A stretch of 64,000 bases of DNA from Paenibacillus sp. USDA918EY. GTDB lineage: Bacteria > Bacillota > Bacilli > Paenibacillales > Paenibacillaceae. The notes under the pieces were generated by a model. That model searched no databases. It was not told the origin of the DNA and saw nothing but the letters and a program-made list of their open reading frames with translations. Of the stretch, positions 55,703 through 63,804 are shown in pieces (the first letter of the stretch is position 1; every line of letters starts with the position of its first letter). The stretch is from contig NZ_WTWY01000006.1 of assembly GCF_009870825.1 (NCBI RefSeq), positions 62,001-126,000 on the forward strand. Reading direction: 5' to 3'. A program made the position numbers and the translations under genes.

Positions 55703-56590
55703 TCAGGGAATGATCTCTTGGAGAGCTTCTTCCAGCGTTTTATATTTGAAGTCGTACCCCGCCCGCATCAATCGTTCCGGAATGACCCAGCGGCTTTTTA
55801 AAATCAATTCGGTTTCCGTCCGAATGATTCTTGCCCCGGTTTCAAGCATCCACTTGGAGGCCGGCAGCCCGAAAGGCATGTGCATCGCCCGGCGGAGCTC
55901 CTGCATCAGCTCTTTGTTCGTGACCGGATTCGGGGCGGAAACGTTAAAGACGCCGCTAAGCTCCGGATGCTCCTTCAAGAATAAGATGATGCCCAAAATA
56001 TCGTGGAGATGGATCCAGCTGAACCGCTGCCTGCCGGGCCCCTGAATGCCGCCTAGGCCAAAACGGACGAGATTGCGGTATGGAGTCATGACCCCGCCGC
56101 CCCGCCCTAGCACGATCGCAATTCGCAAAGCGGCTTGACGGGTATGCGGAAGCTGAAAAGAGAAAAACGACTGCTCCCAAGCCTTGGCGACATCCACCGA
56201 AAATCCGGAGCCGATCTCCCCGGCTTCCTCGGTCATCGGACGGTCTTCGGCATGGCGGTAAATGGTTGCCGTGCTCGAATTGATCCAAAGCTCAGGCGGA
56301 TGCTCGCAGGCAAGCACGGCTTTTCCGAGAATTTCCGTCGTTTCGGTCCGGGAATGCAAAATTTCGGCTTTGTTTTTTTCATCGTACCTGCAGTTAACCG
56401 ATTTGCCTGCCAAATTGACGAGCAGATCCGCATGCTCAAGAGCCTCGCGGATGCCTTCCCGATCCTCCCACGAAATATGGCCGGGCCGCCTGGAGATGAT
56501 CCGCGCCTCCCAGCCGCGCTGTTTGAATTCCTGTTCGAGATATGTTCCGATAAAACCGGTCCCGCCCGCGATCACGATTTTTTGTCTCAC
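55703..56590 (-). CDS. TIGR01777-family NAD(P)-binding protein (YfcH/SDR39U1-like)
   Basis: 295 residues. The nucleotide-binding motif is A-G-G-T-G-F-I-G, followed by L-V-N-L-A-G-K-S-V-N-C-R-Y and N-S-S-T-A-T-I-Y-R-H, all typical. I chose the GTG at 56590 because AAGGAG lies 9 bases upstream. The ATG at 56614 would overlap the stop of the upstream gene but has no site. The substrate of this family is unknown. Probably co-transcribed with the gene at 56611-57051. Confidence 0.9.
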   Translation of the reverse strand: MRQKIVIAGGTGFIGTYLEQEFKQRGWEARIISRRPGHISWEDREGIREALEHADLLVNLAGKSVNCRYDEKNKAEILHSRTETTEILGKAVLACEHPPELWINSSTATIYRHAEDRPMTEEAGEIGSGFSVDVAKAWEQSFFSFQLPHTRQAALRIAIVLGRGGGVMTPYRNLVRFGLGGIQGPGRQRFSWIHLHDILGIILFLKEHPELSGVFNVSAPNPVTNKELMQELRRAMHMPFGLPASKWMLETGARIIRTETELILKSRWVIPERLMRAGYDFKYKTLEEALQEIIP

Positions 56591-56610
56591 CGTTTCCCTC
56601 TCCTTTTCCG

Positions 56611-57051
56611 TCATGTGGGCCGTTTGCGCGTTCTGCGGCGATAGTAGAAAAACATGGCGGCTGCGGCAAGCAGCACAATGATTGGAATGCTTAACCAGAC
56701 CTCGCTTGGCCCGCCTGCCGGTCCGGCATACGCCCCTCTGTATTCGGCCTTGATGTAAGCGCCAATGCCCGTTTTTACGGCAATTTGCTCCTTCGGGCTG
56801 ATCCCTTTGATTTCATGGTACGTCGTCCCCTTCGGATAAACATTCGAGAAGTTGCCGCCGTATGTGCCTTCGCGGTCAGTATAACGGGTCACTTTTCCAA
56901 GTTTTTTCCCGATCCGATCCGAATCTACCTGCTCCGCGGTCACTTCATAAGTACCGTGATTGTACACGACAAAACGGTACGCCCAGCTGGCTGAAGCTTC
57001 CGCGGATATGCACAGGAAAAAGATGCATACCAGCAAGGTTAGCTTTTTCAT
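56611..57051 (-). CDS. Exported protein with C-terminal membrane anchor, unknown function
   Basis: 146 residues. A signal peptide (M-K-K-L-T-L-L-V-C-I-F-F-L-C-I-S-A-E-A-S-A) precedes an extracytoplasmic domain of about 90 residues (V-V-Y-N-H-G-T-Y-E-V). One membrane span near the end (I-P-I-I-V-L-L-A-A-A-A-M-F-F-Y) is followed by a basic tail R-R-R-T-R-K-R. GGAGG precedes the ATG. Its partner is the TIGR01777 gene downstream. Family not recognised. Confidence 0.78.
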   Translation of the reverse strand: MKKLTLLVCIFFLCISAEASASWAYRFVVYNHGTYEVTAEQVDSDRIGKKLGKVTRYTDREGTYGGNFSNVYPKGTTYHEIKGISPKEQIAVKTGIGAYIKAEYRGAYAGPAGGPSEVWLSIPIIVLLAAAAMFFYYRRRTRKRPT

Positions 57052-57164
57052 GCCGTCCTCCGATCAACGTCGATTAACGTACTTCTGCCGTGAACTAACG
57101 GCGTCTTAGCGAACGTTTCCCTTGAGCGTTAAAACATGAATCCGCGATTTATCGGCCCACCCCG

Positions 57165-57599
57165 TCACGCCTTAAAATGTTCCTTGATTTCATCCTGCGG
57201 GTCCCATTTGGACCAGGCCGCTTCCAGCAGATTGCCTTCGGGATCCCGGAAATAAAAGTATTTGGCTTCACCCTGGCCAAGCGTACGCAGTTCGTCCACC
57301 TGAACGCCAGCGTTTTTCAGCTTGTCATATGTATGCTCGATGTCCTCGCAGTTCAGCGCCATGATCGGAAAAGGTTGGCCGTTTCTTCGGATTTCCAGCG
57401 GCTCCTTGTCGCGGGTTTCGATCAGCAGCAAGGCAATGGAGTTTACGTGCGGATGATGCAGGACCGCCAAAAAGGAACCGCGGTCTTCGAATTTCTCCAT
57501 CAGCTTGAAGTCGAGATGCTGCGTATACCAGGCAATCGATTCGTCGATGCGGGTCGTCGGCACGTACACGTAACCGATCCGCAGGAAAGAAAACGTCAT
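57165..57599 (-). CDS. VOC-family (glyoxalase/bleomycin-resistance fold) protein
   Basis: 144 residues. R-I-G-Y-V-Y-V-P, S-I-A-W-Y-T-Q-H-L-D-F-K and the ending F-R-D-P-E-G-N-L-L-E-A-A-W give the two-fold beta-alpha-beta-beta-beta pattern of VOC proteins. The ATG at 57599 follows GGGAGGGG. The gene is downstream of pgsA in the same direction. The substrate is unknown. Confidence 0.87.
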   Translation of the reverse strand: MTFSFLRIGYVYVPTTRIDESIAWYTQHLDFKLMEKFEDRGSFLAVLHHPHVNSIALLLIETRDKEPLEIRRNGQPFPIMALNCEDIEHTYDKLKNAGVQVDELRTLGQGEAKYFYFRDPEGNLLEAAWSKWDPQDEIKEHFKA

Positions 57600-57646
57600 T
57601 ATAACCCCTCCCAAAAAAGTCATTTCGTTGCTTGGACAAGTCCCCA

Positions 57647-58234
57647 TTACATTTCGTTCAGTTTCAACGCCTTAAAGTTGTTGACCAGATAATGCACCCC
57701 GGAGGCCAGCGTCATCAGCAAGGCAAGCAGCATCAGCAGTTGATCCACCCGTATATAGGTAAACCATTGGAACGGAACATTTTCGAGCATGACGGCGACG
57801 ATGGCGACGACCTGGGCGACCATTTTCCATTTGCCGAACCGGTCGGCGGCCAAAGCAATTCCCTGCGCCGAAGCGATCATCCGCAGGCCGGTGATGACAA
57901 ACTCTCTCCCGATCATGATCACCGCGACCCAAGAAGCGATCATGTCGGCCTGCACCATCATGATCAGCGCGACGGAAATAAGCAGTTTGTCGGCCAGAGG
58001 ATCGAGCAGTTTTCCCAAGTTGGTGATCTGGTTGTATTTTCTGGCGATATAACCGTCCAGTTTGTCCGTCCCGGAAGCCAGCACAAATATGGCAACCGCC
58101 ATGTAGGATCCGTATTCATTCAAAAACCGGAAGACCGCGGCATCCGCCAGCTTGGCAGGCCACTCGGCGAAAAAGAACATAAACAGCGGGATGAGCGCGA
58201 TCCGCGCCAATGTGATCCGGTTAGCCGTATTCAA
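57647..58234 (-). CDS. pgsA: CDP-diacylglycerol-glycerol-3-phosphate 3-phosphatidyltransferase
   Basis: 195 residues with several membrane spans. It makes phosphatidylglycerol phosphate from CDP-diacylglycerol. The CDP-alcohol phosphotransferase motif is complete: D-G-Y-I-A-R-x8-G-K-L-L-D-P-L-A-D. The start is TTG at 58234, 9 bases after AAAGGAGG; the frame extends to 58321, but without a start signal. It follows the HD-domain gene by 16 bp and is probably co-transcribed with it and with the VOC gene. Confidence 0.94.
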   Translation of the reverse strand: MNTANRITLARIALIPLFMFFFAEWPAKLADAAVFRFLNEYGSYMAVAIFVLASGTDKLDGYIARKYNQITNLGKLLDPLADKLLISVALIMMVQADMIASWVAVIMIGREFVITGLRMIASAQGIALAADRFGKWKMVAQVVAIVAVMLENVPFQWFTYIRVDQLLMLLALLMTLASGVHYLVNNFKALKLNEM

Positions 58235-58250
58235 AACTGTGTTCCTCCTT

Positions 58251-58916
58251 TCATTTTTCCTGCGGATTGCGGCTGCCCCACTCGCTGTAAAATTGCTGCA
58301 AATACAGCTCCATGAACGCATGCCTTTGCTCGGCCAGTTCCTTGGCGTACGGCGTATTCATCAAATCTTTAAGCTTCAGCAGCTTTTCGTAAAAATGGTA
58401 GATGGCCGTTTTGCCGGCTGACCGGTAATCCTCCTGCGCCAGCGCATCCGGGCTTAACTCCGGATCATGGATGATGCGGCCTTTGGCCCCCGAATAGGCA
58501 AACGTTCGGGCGATGCCGATCGCCCCGATCGCATCCAGACGGTCCGCATCCTGTACGACCTGCCCTTCCAGCGTGGCCATCGGCGGGTTTTTCCCGCCGT
58601 TAAAGGACATGTTCGCAATGATGTCCATCACCTTGTCGGTCAAATCTCCGTCTGCGGTATGCCCTTCCAGCCATGTTCTCACTTTTTGCAATCCCGCTTC
58701 CTTGCTCGCGTTCAGCTTCTCGTCGGCCACGTCATGCAGAAGCGCCGCCAGCTCGCACACGGTCCGGTCGGCGTTTTCCTTTGCGGCGATGTCGAGCGCC
58801 GTATTCCGCACCCGTTCGATATGCCACCAGTCATGGCCGCTTGCCTCTCCCGAAAGCACCTGTTTTACGAATCGTTCGGCTTCTTTTATAAGTTCGGCAT
58901 GATCTGCTATCTTCAT
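58251..58916 (-). CDS. HD-domain phosphohydrolase
   Basis: 221 residues. The metal-binding pattern is complete: H-D-W-W-H-I-E-R-V (first His), A-A-L-L-H-D-V-A-D (HD pair) and V-V-Q-D-A-D-R-L-D-A-I-G (final Asp). It resembles YpgQ/YedJ-type enzymes, which have been linked to nucleotide hydrolysis. Upstream of pgsA by 16 bp. Substrate not known from sequence. Confidence 0.88.
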   Translation of the reverse strand: MKIADHAELIKEAERFVKQVLSGEASGHDWWHIERVRNTALDIAAKENADRTVCELAALLHDVADEKLNASKEAGLQKVRTWLEGHTADGDLTDKVMDIIANMSFNGGKNPPMATLEGQVVQDADRLDAIGAIGIARTFAYSGAKGRIIHDPELSPDALAQEDYRSAGKTAIYHFYEKLLKLKDLMNTPYAKELAEQRHAFMELYLQQFYSEWGSRNPQEK

Positions 58917-58986
58917 GTTTGTCTCTGCTCCCTTTGCGATGGCGGATTATTAGCTTGTTGAGAGCCTATCCGCTACTTATGATGTT

Positions 58987-59406
58987 TTACAGCGTTTTTC
59001 TGAAAAAGACCTCGCCGATCCCGCCCTCGTTGATGCCCGAGACGATCCCGGTTTCCTCGAAGCCGACATGCCTGTGCCAGCTTTGCGGTTCCGCTTCATT
59101 GACCTGCGACGAGCTGTACAGGTAGCGGTGACCGCGTTCTTTTAGATGTTTTGACGCAAAAGCCAGCAGCTTCTTCCCGATTCCCTGCGCGCGGCTGCTT
59201 TCTTTTACGATGATGAGGCCGATATACGGAACCGTGGACCATATGTATTCCAGGCGCAAATAACCAATCAATACCCCTTCGCTTTCGGCCAAAATCACTT
59301 CTTGGCGGCTCAGCTTCCACCGCAGAAATTCCGGATCAAAATGCGGATCCACTTCCCGTGCCTTTGGAAAATCCTCGGGTTCCCCGAAACGTATGGCAGG
59401 CTGCAC
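58987..59406 (-). CDS. GNAT-family N-acetyltransferase
   Basis: 139 residues. The acetyl-CoA motif is S-S-R-A-Q-G-I-G-K-K-L-L-A-F-A, followed by Y-L-Y-S-S-S-Q-V-N-E and W-H-R-H-V-G-F. The start is GTG at 59406 with AAGGAGGG upstream. Substrate unknown. First of several small enzyme genes in the same direction. Confidence 0.85.
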   Translation of the reverse strand: MQPAIRFGEPEDFPKAREVDPHFDPEFLRWKLSRQEVILAESEGVLIGYLRLEYIWSTVPYIGLIIVKESSRAQGIGKKLLAFASKHLKERGHRYLYSSSQVNEAEPQSWHRHVGFEETGIVSGINEGGIGEVFFRKTL

Positions 59407-59444
59407 AACGATCCCTCCTTGATTACAATATCGCTTTTATTTTA

Positions 59445-59918
59445 TTATCCATTTTCAATCCTTGAAACCAATCGGTATGACGGGGCGACCTCCCATGTCT
59501 CATACGGGATCATGGCTTTGGCCTTCATCGCGTCAAGCGTGCGGGATTTTTGCTGTGGGCGGGTAATATATTGATCGATGCTGGATTCGGTGATTCGAAC
59601 GTATTTGGCTTCCTGAATTTCTTCCGGTTGGATGCGGATCTCTCCGCTCACGTATTCGGCTTTAAACACAACCGAAAGAACGCGCTTCGTCGCATTGAAG
59701 TAAACGCCCGTAATTCCGACCGGACGAATCACGATTCCCGTCTCCTCCAGAAATTCCCTGCATACGGCCTGGTCCAAAGGCTCCCCTTCATCCACGTTTC
59801 CTCCAGGCATCTCCCATGTGTCGCCCCGCCAGTGCGTTCTCACGAGCAGCACCTCGTTTTGTTCGTTCATCAGCAAGGCGGAAACCGAAACCGTGTGCTT
59901 GGGCGGATCATGCTCCAT
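59445..59918 (-). CDS. NUDIX hydrolase
   Basis: 157 residues. The Nudix box is perfect: G-G-N-V-D-E-G-E-P-L-D-Q-A-V-C-R-E-F-L-E-E-T-G. The protein lacks the N-terminal helical domain of the other NUDIX gene (17108-17728). AGAGGACG precedes the ATG at 59918. It lies 21 bp after the GNAT-HIT gene, same strand. Substrate unknown. Confidence 0.88.
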   Translation of the reverse strand: MEHDPPKHTVSVSALLMNEQNEVLLVRTHWRGDTWEMPGGNVDEGEPLDQAVCREFLEETGIVIRPVGITGVYFNATKRVLSVVFKAEYVSGEIRIQPEEIQEAKYVRITESSIDQYITRPQQKSRTLDAMKAKAMIPYETWEVAPSYRLVSRIENG

Positions 59919-59939
59919 GTCGATCGTCCTCTCTTCGCG

Positions 59940-60740
59940 TTATTTTGAACCGGTTCTTTGGCCGCTCACCACATGCCAGTGAAAATGCTTGGAGTCTTGG
60001 TATGCCCCGAGGTTGGTGATCACTTTGGCGGCGCCCGTGCTTAAAGTCATGTCCGCAGCGACCTTTTTGACGACCGCCATCAGCTCCAGCAAAAGCCCGT
60101 CATCATTGGATTCTTCCTCGGAAATCAGCGAGCCGACGTGAATTTTCGGTATGACGACGATATGATGTTCGTAGGACGGTCTTGTGTGGTGGTACGCCAA
60201 AACCCGCTCGGTCTCCATCACTTTGCGGACAGGCGTTTTCCCGTTTAAAACCTCGTCGCAATAAAAATCTTGGCTCACATCTTTTTCATAGACGACTATC
60301 TCTTTTCCATCCTGGTTGATCACGGATTTGACCGGAACCATCCCTTGCCCTTTCCAAAAACGGTGTCCCGGATCATTTTCCGCGATCACCCCTAAACGAA
60401 ACGTCTTCACGCCTCTCTCCTTCATCATGCCGTAAAATAACTCCATTGCGCTTCGGCCAAACCCCTGTCCTTGCGCGTCCTTTCGGATTTGCAGCAGTCC
60501 GAGCCACGGATAACCGTCGTTTGGATTGTTCATCAAAAACTCCAGCACGCCTACGTATTGATCCCCGTCTTGAAGGAGAAACCGTTCCGCGCCAATGTTT
60601 TGGCCTGATTGAATCTCTTTCCGAATCTCTTCTTCCGTGAACACGTCCTTATCCTTCGAGATCCGATTAAAAAATGGATCCGAATTCAAAATGATCACTT
60701 CTTTATCCAAAAGCTCAGGCGTGGATGTTACCAATTTCAT
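59940..60740 (-). CDS. GNAT-HIT fusion protein
   Basis: 266 residues from the ATG at 60740 behind AAAAGGAG. Residues 1-150 are a GNAT acetyltransferase domain (R-K-D-A-Q-G-Q-G-F-G-R-S-A-M-E-L-F and G-H-R-F-W-K-G-Q-G). The rest is a HIT domain (F-Y-C-D-E-V-L-N-G-K-T, V-V-I-P-K-I-H-V-G-S and the histidine triad K-H-F-H-W-H-V-V). HIT domains hydrolyse nucleotidyl bonds; GNATs transfer acetyl groups. The substrates, and why the two are joined, are unknown. An acyl-adenylate or acetylated adenosine derivative would fit both domains, but that is a guess. Confidence 0.87.
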   Translation of the reverse strand: MKLVTSTPELLDKEVIILNSDPFFNRISKDKDVFTEEEIRKEIQSGQNIGAERFLLQDGDQYVGVLEFLMNNPNDGYPWLGLLQIRKDAQGQGFGRSAMELFYGMMKERGVKTFRLGVIAENDPGHRFWKGQGMVPVKSVINQDGKEIVVYEKDVSQDFYCDEVLNGKTPVRKVMETERVLAYHHTRPSYEHHIVVIPKIHVGSLISEEESNDDGLLLELMAVVKKVAADMTLSTGAAKVITNLGAYQDSKHFHWHVVSGQRTGSK

Positions 60741-60817
60741 GGCGGTTCTCTCCTTTTTTACTTTTGAATCCGCTGATCTTGATTGCCCTTGTTCGATCCC
60801 CTGTCCTTTAGCGATCC

Positions 60818-61540
60818 TTAACAATGGGCAATGCTCCCGGATTTCATAGGGGCGTCGATGATCTCCGCGATTCGCTTCGCGATGTCATCCGGCGACGTCA
60901 GCTGTCCTTCCCGGTAAGCCTGCTCGAAATACGGAGCCAGCTCAAATTCCTTGCCGCTTTTGTTTCTGGCGGATGCCTGCAGCGATGTATCCACCATGCC
61001 GGGATCTATGGCAATCACTTCAACGCTGTCCGCAAGTTCGGTTCCCGCACACATCGTAAACATGTTCAACCCCGCTTTTGCGGCAGAATAAACGCTCATT
61101 CCCGGATTGGCGTAGGAGCCTGAGCCCGAGCTCACTTGAATGGCCTTTTTCCGCAGATCCCATGCTTTGGTCTCGCGGGTAAATACCGCGGTCAAAATCA
61201 TAGGCGCCATCAAGGTGACACGAAGATTGGCTTCCATCTCCTCCGGCCGAATCGCCTCGATCCGCCGTAACGGCTCCAGCATCGCGGCATTATTCACCAG
61301 ACCGATCATGTCCAAATCTTCCGGATTGATCCGACCCAATATGGATTGCAGCATAGGCTCAAGCCCGGCGGTCTGCATCAGATCAAAGGCGACATGCGTA
61401 TAACCTGGACATTGATCCAACGATCCCGCTTCTCTTCTTGAAATGCCTACAACCCTATCCCCTCGTGCCAGCAAAGTTCTTGCAAGAGATTCCCCGATTC
61501 CTTTGGATGTCCCCGTGATGATAAAACAGCGCTTCGGCAT
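60818..61540 (-). CDS. Short-chain dehydrogenase (YueD/sepiapterin reductase-like)
   Basis: 240 residues. Cofactor motif T-G-T-S-K-G-I-G, N-N-A-A in place of N-N-A-G, catalytic S-S-G-S-G-S-Y and Y-S-A-A-K. The ending I-I-D-A-P-M-K-S-G is like YueD. Benzil/benzoin or sepiapterin reductases belong here. The ATG at 61540 follows GGGAGGAAG. Substrate unknown. Confidence 0.88.
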   Translation of the reverse strand: MPKRCFIITGTSKGIGESLARTLLARGDRVVGISRREAGSLDQCPGYTHVAFDLMQTAGLEPMLQSILGRINPEDLDMIGLVNNAAMLEPLRRIEAIRPEEMEANLRVTLMAPMILTAVFTRETKAWDLRKKAIQVSSGSGSYANPGMSVYSAAKAGLNMFTMCAGTELADSVEVIAIDPGMVDTSLQASARNKSGKEFELAPYFEQAYREGQLTSPDDIAKRIAEIIDAPMKSGSIAHC

Positions 61541-61570
61541 GTGCTTCCTCCCGGCAAAATGCATATTATT

Positions 61571-61756
61571 CTAATCTCTTGGCGTACTTTTCCGTACCTG
61601 CCGTCCATTCAACCAATATTTGATCCGGAGCGTCTTCAGGTTTTCTTTCGAACTCCAGCTATATTCATATTCCCCGTCACCCGAAGCCTCGAAAGTTTCG
61701 ACGCGATCTCCGGTGATGGTTAATATGGTTACGCGCTTTTTTTCATCGGCTTTCAC
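61571..61756 (-). CDS. Small protein of unknown function, overlapping start
   Basis: 61 residues from a GTG at 61756 that overlaps the end of the P-loop gene by 14 bases. The sequence is beta-like and charged (R-V-T-I-L-T-I-T-G-D-R-V-E-T-F-E-A-S-G-D-G). The ribosome binding site is weak (CAGG), so translation may depend on coupling to the gene upstream. Moderate support only. Confidence 0.5.
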   Translation of the reverse strand: MKADEKKRVTILTITGDRVETFEASGDGEYEYSWSSKENLKTLRIKYWLNGRQVRKSTPRD

Positions 61757-62261
61757 GCGCCTGTATGTATTTTAAAATCTCTTTATTCTTCCGCACGACA
61801 ATTCTTTTTGCCCTATAAGGCTCGGTGATCTCCATAATCTCCTTCATGTTCACTTCGTCAAATTTTCTGTTCCATACAAAAGCCATCTCGATCAAATTGT
61901 TAAAAGATTGCTTGTAGTTGGCCCGCTCAAGTCCAAGCCTGGTGCGCAGAAAACGGCGGATGATCCTGAAATCACGCACCCAGCGATTGGGCATAATTAT
62001 AAAAATCAAATCGGCATGTTCAAAGCTCTCTTTTCCCCATTTGTGATGTACACCTTCAATAATCCACGTTTCACCGCTGACCGCTTTTCTTAAAAGCGCA
62101 TCCCGGGTCTCCGCCGGAAATCTGCGCTGAACTTCGCCGCGCTCCCACACGAAATTGTCCGTTTCATAATGGGGAATACCAAACATTCGCGAACATTCGC
62201 GCGCGATATAAGACTTGCCGCTGCCGCATGAACCGATGATCCGGATTTTAATCGGTGCCAC
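61743..62261 (-). CDS. P-loop NTPase, FlaR/topology-modulation type
   Basis: 172 residues. Walker A is G-S-C-G-S-G-K-S, followed by P-H-Y-E-T-D-N-F-V-W and W-I-I-E-G-V-H-H-K-W. This is like adenylate-kinase-fold proteins once named topology modulation protein FlaR. The start is GTG at 62261, close to GGAGGGG, and overlaps the previous gene by 14 bases. The next small gene also overlaps by 14 bases, so three genes are tightly packed. Confidence 0.82.
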   Translation of the reverse strand: MAPIKIRIIGSCGSGKSYIARECSRMFGIPHYETDNFVWERGEVQRRFPAETRDALLRKAVSGETWIIEGVHHKWGKESFEHADLIFIIMPNRWVRDFRIIRRFLRTRLGLERANYKQSFNNLIEMAFVWNRKFDEVNMKEIMEITEPYRAKRIVVRKNKEILKYIQARESR

Positions 62262-62661
62262 CCCCTCCAGGCGAATAAGCCGCCGGATAACATCTTTGAA
62301 GCATCAAAATGTAAATCAATGAGACCATGAGTCCCGATCCGATAAAAAACGAATTTCTGCCGTAAAGCACGATGGCGAGTACCGCGCCCATAACGAGATA
62401 GATCAGCACCCTTAACCAAAACCTAACCTTATATGCCATCCGTTCTAGTAACGTGTTTAATAGCCACTCATCCAGAATGAAAGATACCGCCGTTAATGAG
62501 ATCATCACTTTAAAAGCCATGTACAGTCCGAAAACGAAAAAAAGAACGGCACTAACGACATCCATCCGCAAAAGAAGATATACAAGGCATGGGGCCAAAC
62601 ACAAGACGCAGGCCATAGACGCACAGCCAAATCTGCATAACGCCTTCGATAACCATGGCAT
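62248..62661 (-). CDS. Integral membrane protein of unknown function
   Basis: 137 residues with three to four hydrophobic spans. Landmarks are L-R-M-D-V-V-S-A-V-L-F-F-V-F-G-L-Y and the final Y-S-P-G-G-G-G. GGGGAGGG precedes the ATG at 62661. It overlaps the P-loop gene by 14 bases, so a joint role is plausible. Family not recognised. Confidence 0.72.
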   Translation of the reverse strand: MPWLSKALCRFGCASMACVLCLAPCLVYLLLRMDVVSAVLFFVFGLYMAFKVMISLTAVSFILDEWLLNTLLERMAYKVRFWLRVLIYLVMGAVLAIVLYGRNSFFIGSGLMVSLIYILMLQRCYPAAYSPGGGGTD

Positions 62662-62795
62662 GAAACGCGCCCTCCCCGGCGGATCACTTTTGAAAGCATA
62701 TTTAATTCCAATTTTAATCGATGTTGGTTGTTATTGTATACGATTTCAGGGAAAATAGAGATAAACTAGCAGCAGCTGAAAAAGGAGAGATCAAA

Positions 62796-63098
62796 TTGAG
62801 CAAATACGGAGCATATGTGAAGTTTACGGCCAAACCAGGGCAGCGGGACACGCTGTCCGACATTTTGCTGGAGGCGGCCGCCGCGGCTCGTACCGTGAAG
62901 GAATGCGAGGTGTATATCATCAACCTGTCGGATGCCGAACCCGATGCCGTCTGGGTCACCGAAGTGTGGAGCAGCGCCGAAGCCCATAAAGCTTCGCTCA
63001 ATGATCCCGAAACGAAAGCGTCCATCGCCCGTGCCATGCCGCTCATTGCCGGCGTCGAATCGATCCCGGTGGTGCCTGTCGGCGGAAAAGGGTTATAG
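62796..63098 (+). CDS. Antibiotic biosynthesis monooxygenase-fold (ABM) protein
   Basis: 100 residues, the small ferredoxin-like fold of quinol monooxygenases: Y-V-K-F-T-A-K-P-G-Q, C-E-V-Y-I-I-N, W-V-T-E-V-W and the final A-M-P-L-I-A-G-V. The start is TTG at 62796, 8 bases after AAGGAG; the frame opens to 62721 but without a signal. Single gene with a terminator. Reaction unknown. Confidence 0.85.
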   Translation: MSKYGAYVKFTAKPGQRDTLSDILLEAAAAARTVKECEVYIINLSDAEPDAVWVTEVWSSAEAHKASLNDPETKASIARAMPLIAGVESIPVVPVGGKGL

Positions 63099-63159
63099 AT
63101 GAACGGTAGGGGGACAACTGCCTCCTGTTCATTTTGGTGTTGCCGATCTACATGAAAAA

Positions 63160-63200
63160 GAAATAGACCGACCTTGTTGAGGTAACGGTCTATTTCTCGA
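63160..63200 (+). terminator. Terminator or stem-loop after the ABM gene
   Basis: GAAATAGACCG / CGGTCTATTTC stem with a 15-nt loop. The T stretch is short (TATTTC). It lies between convergent genes and could serve both. Confidence 0.6.
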
Positions 63201-63236
63201 CTTGACTTATATGGCTGACTGCTTTAAATGCAGTTT

Positions 63237-63755
63237 TCATTTAACAAATTTCCTTCCAAGTTCATGACCAAGTAGCACGATAGGTACCAGCAGCAACCCA
63301 ACGGGAATACTGAGTAAAATCTCTCCCCACGTTACCAATTCCTCATGAATCATTCTATAACCCAAGTATACGGTATAAGGAAGAACAAGAATCACAGCGC
63401 TTACGACTCCCGGCGTGTACATTCTTAAATACAATGTTTGCCCTAAATGGGTGAATACATGCAGCAGAAACAGCGTATTAAAAGATAAGAATATAAAAAA
63501 CTTTTCGTGCTCTGCTGCCATAAAAGTAAATGGAATAAAAACAACAAATTCAAGCAAAACAGCAAAAGCAAATTGTCCGCTGGTGATATTAAACATTTTG
63601 TCCAACTGATTCCTTATTCTTGTTGGTACCTTCGTATAGACCCGATTTCTATTTTTCTTGATCCATGCCTCGACCCATATAATTTCTTCCAAGTCGTGGA
63701 GAAGAAAAACAACGATAAATAACCAGACCAGCGTTTGTAGTGTTACATCATGCAT
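63237..63755 (-). CDS. HXXEE-domain membrane protein
   Basis: 172 residues with about five hydrophobic segments. The defining motif lies in the first span as L-L-H-D-L-E-E-I-I-W, and later L-L-H-V-F-T-H-L-G-Q contains a second His pair. The conserved His/Glu residues suggest a membrane-embedded enzyme or metal site; function unknown. The AT-rich composition differs from its neighbours. Start at 63755 behind GGGAGGGATC. Confidence 0.85.
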   Translation of the reverse strand: MHDVTLQTLVWLFIVVFLLHDLEEIIWVEAWIKKNRNRVYTKVPTRIRNQLDKMFNITSGQFAFAVLLEFVVFIPFTFMAAEHEKFFIFLSFNTLFLLHVFTHLGQTLYLRMYTPGVVSAVILVLPYTVYLGYRMIHEELVTWGEILLSIPVGLLLVPIVLLGHELGRKFVK

Positions 63756-63804
63756 TGTTATGATCCCTCCCTCACTTGCGTAAATCTATGAAAAAAAAGC
63801 CAGC

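Noticed and set aside
63099..63172. Short frame ending L-V-L-P-I-Y-M-K-K-K after the ABM gene, possibly the tail of a lost transporter gene
   Set aside because: Only about a dozen codons look protein-like. That is too little to claim a pseudogene.
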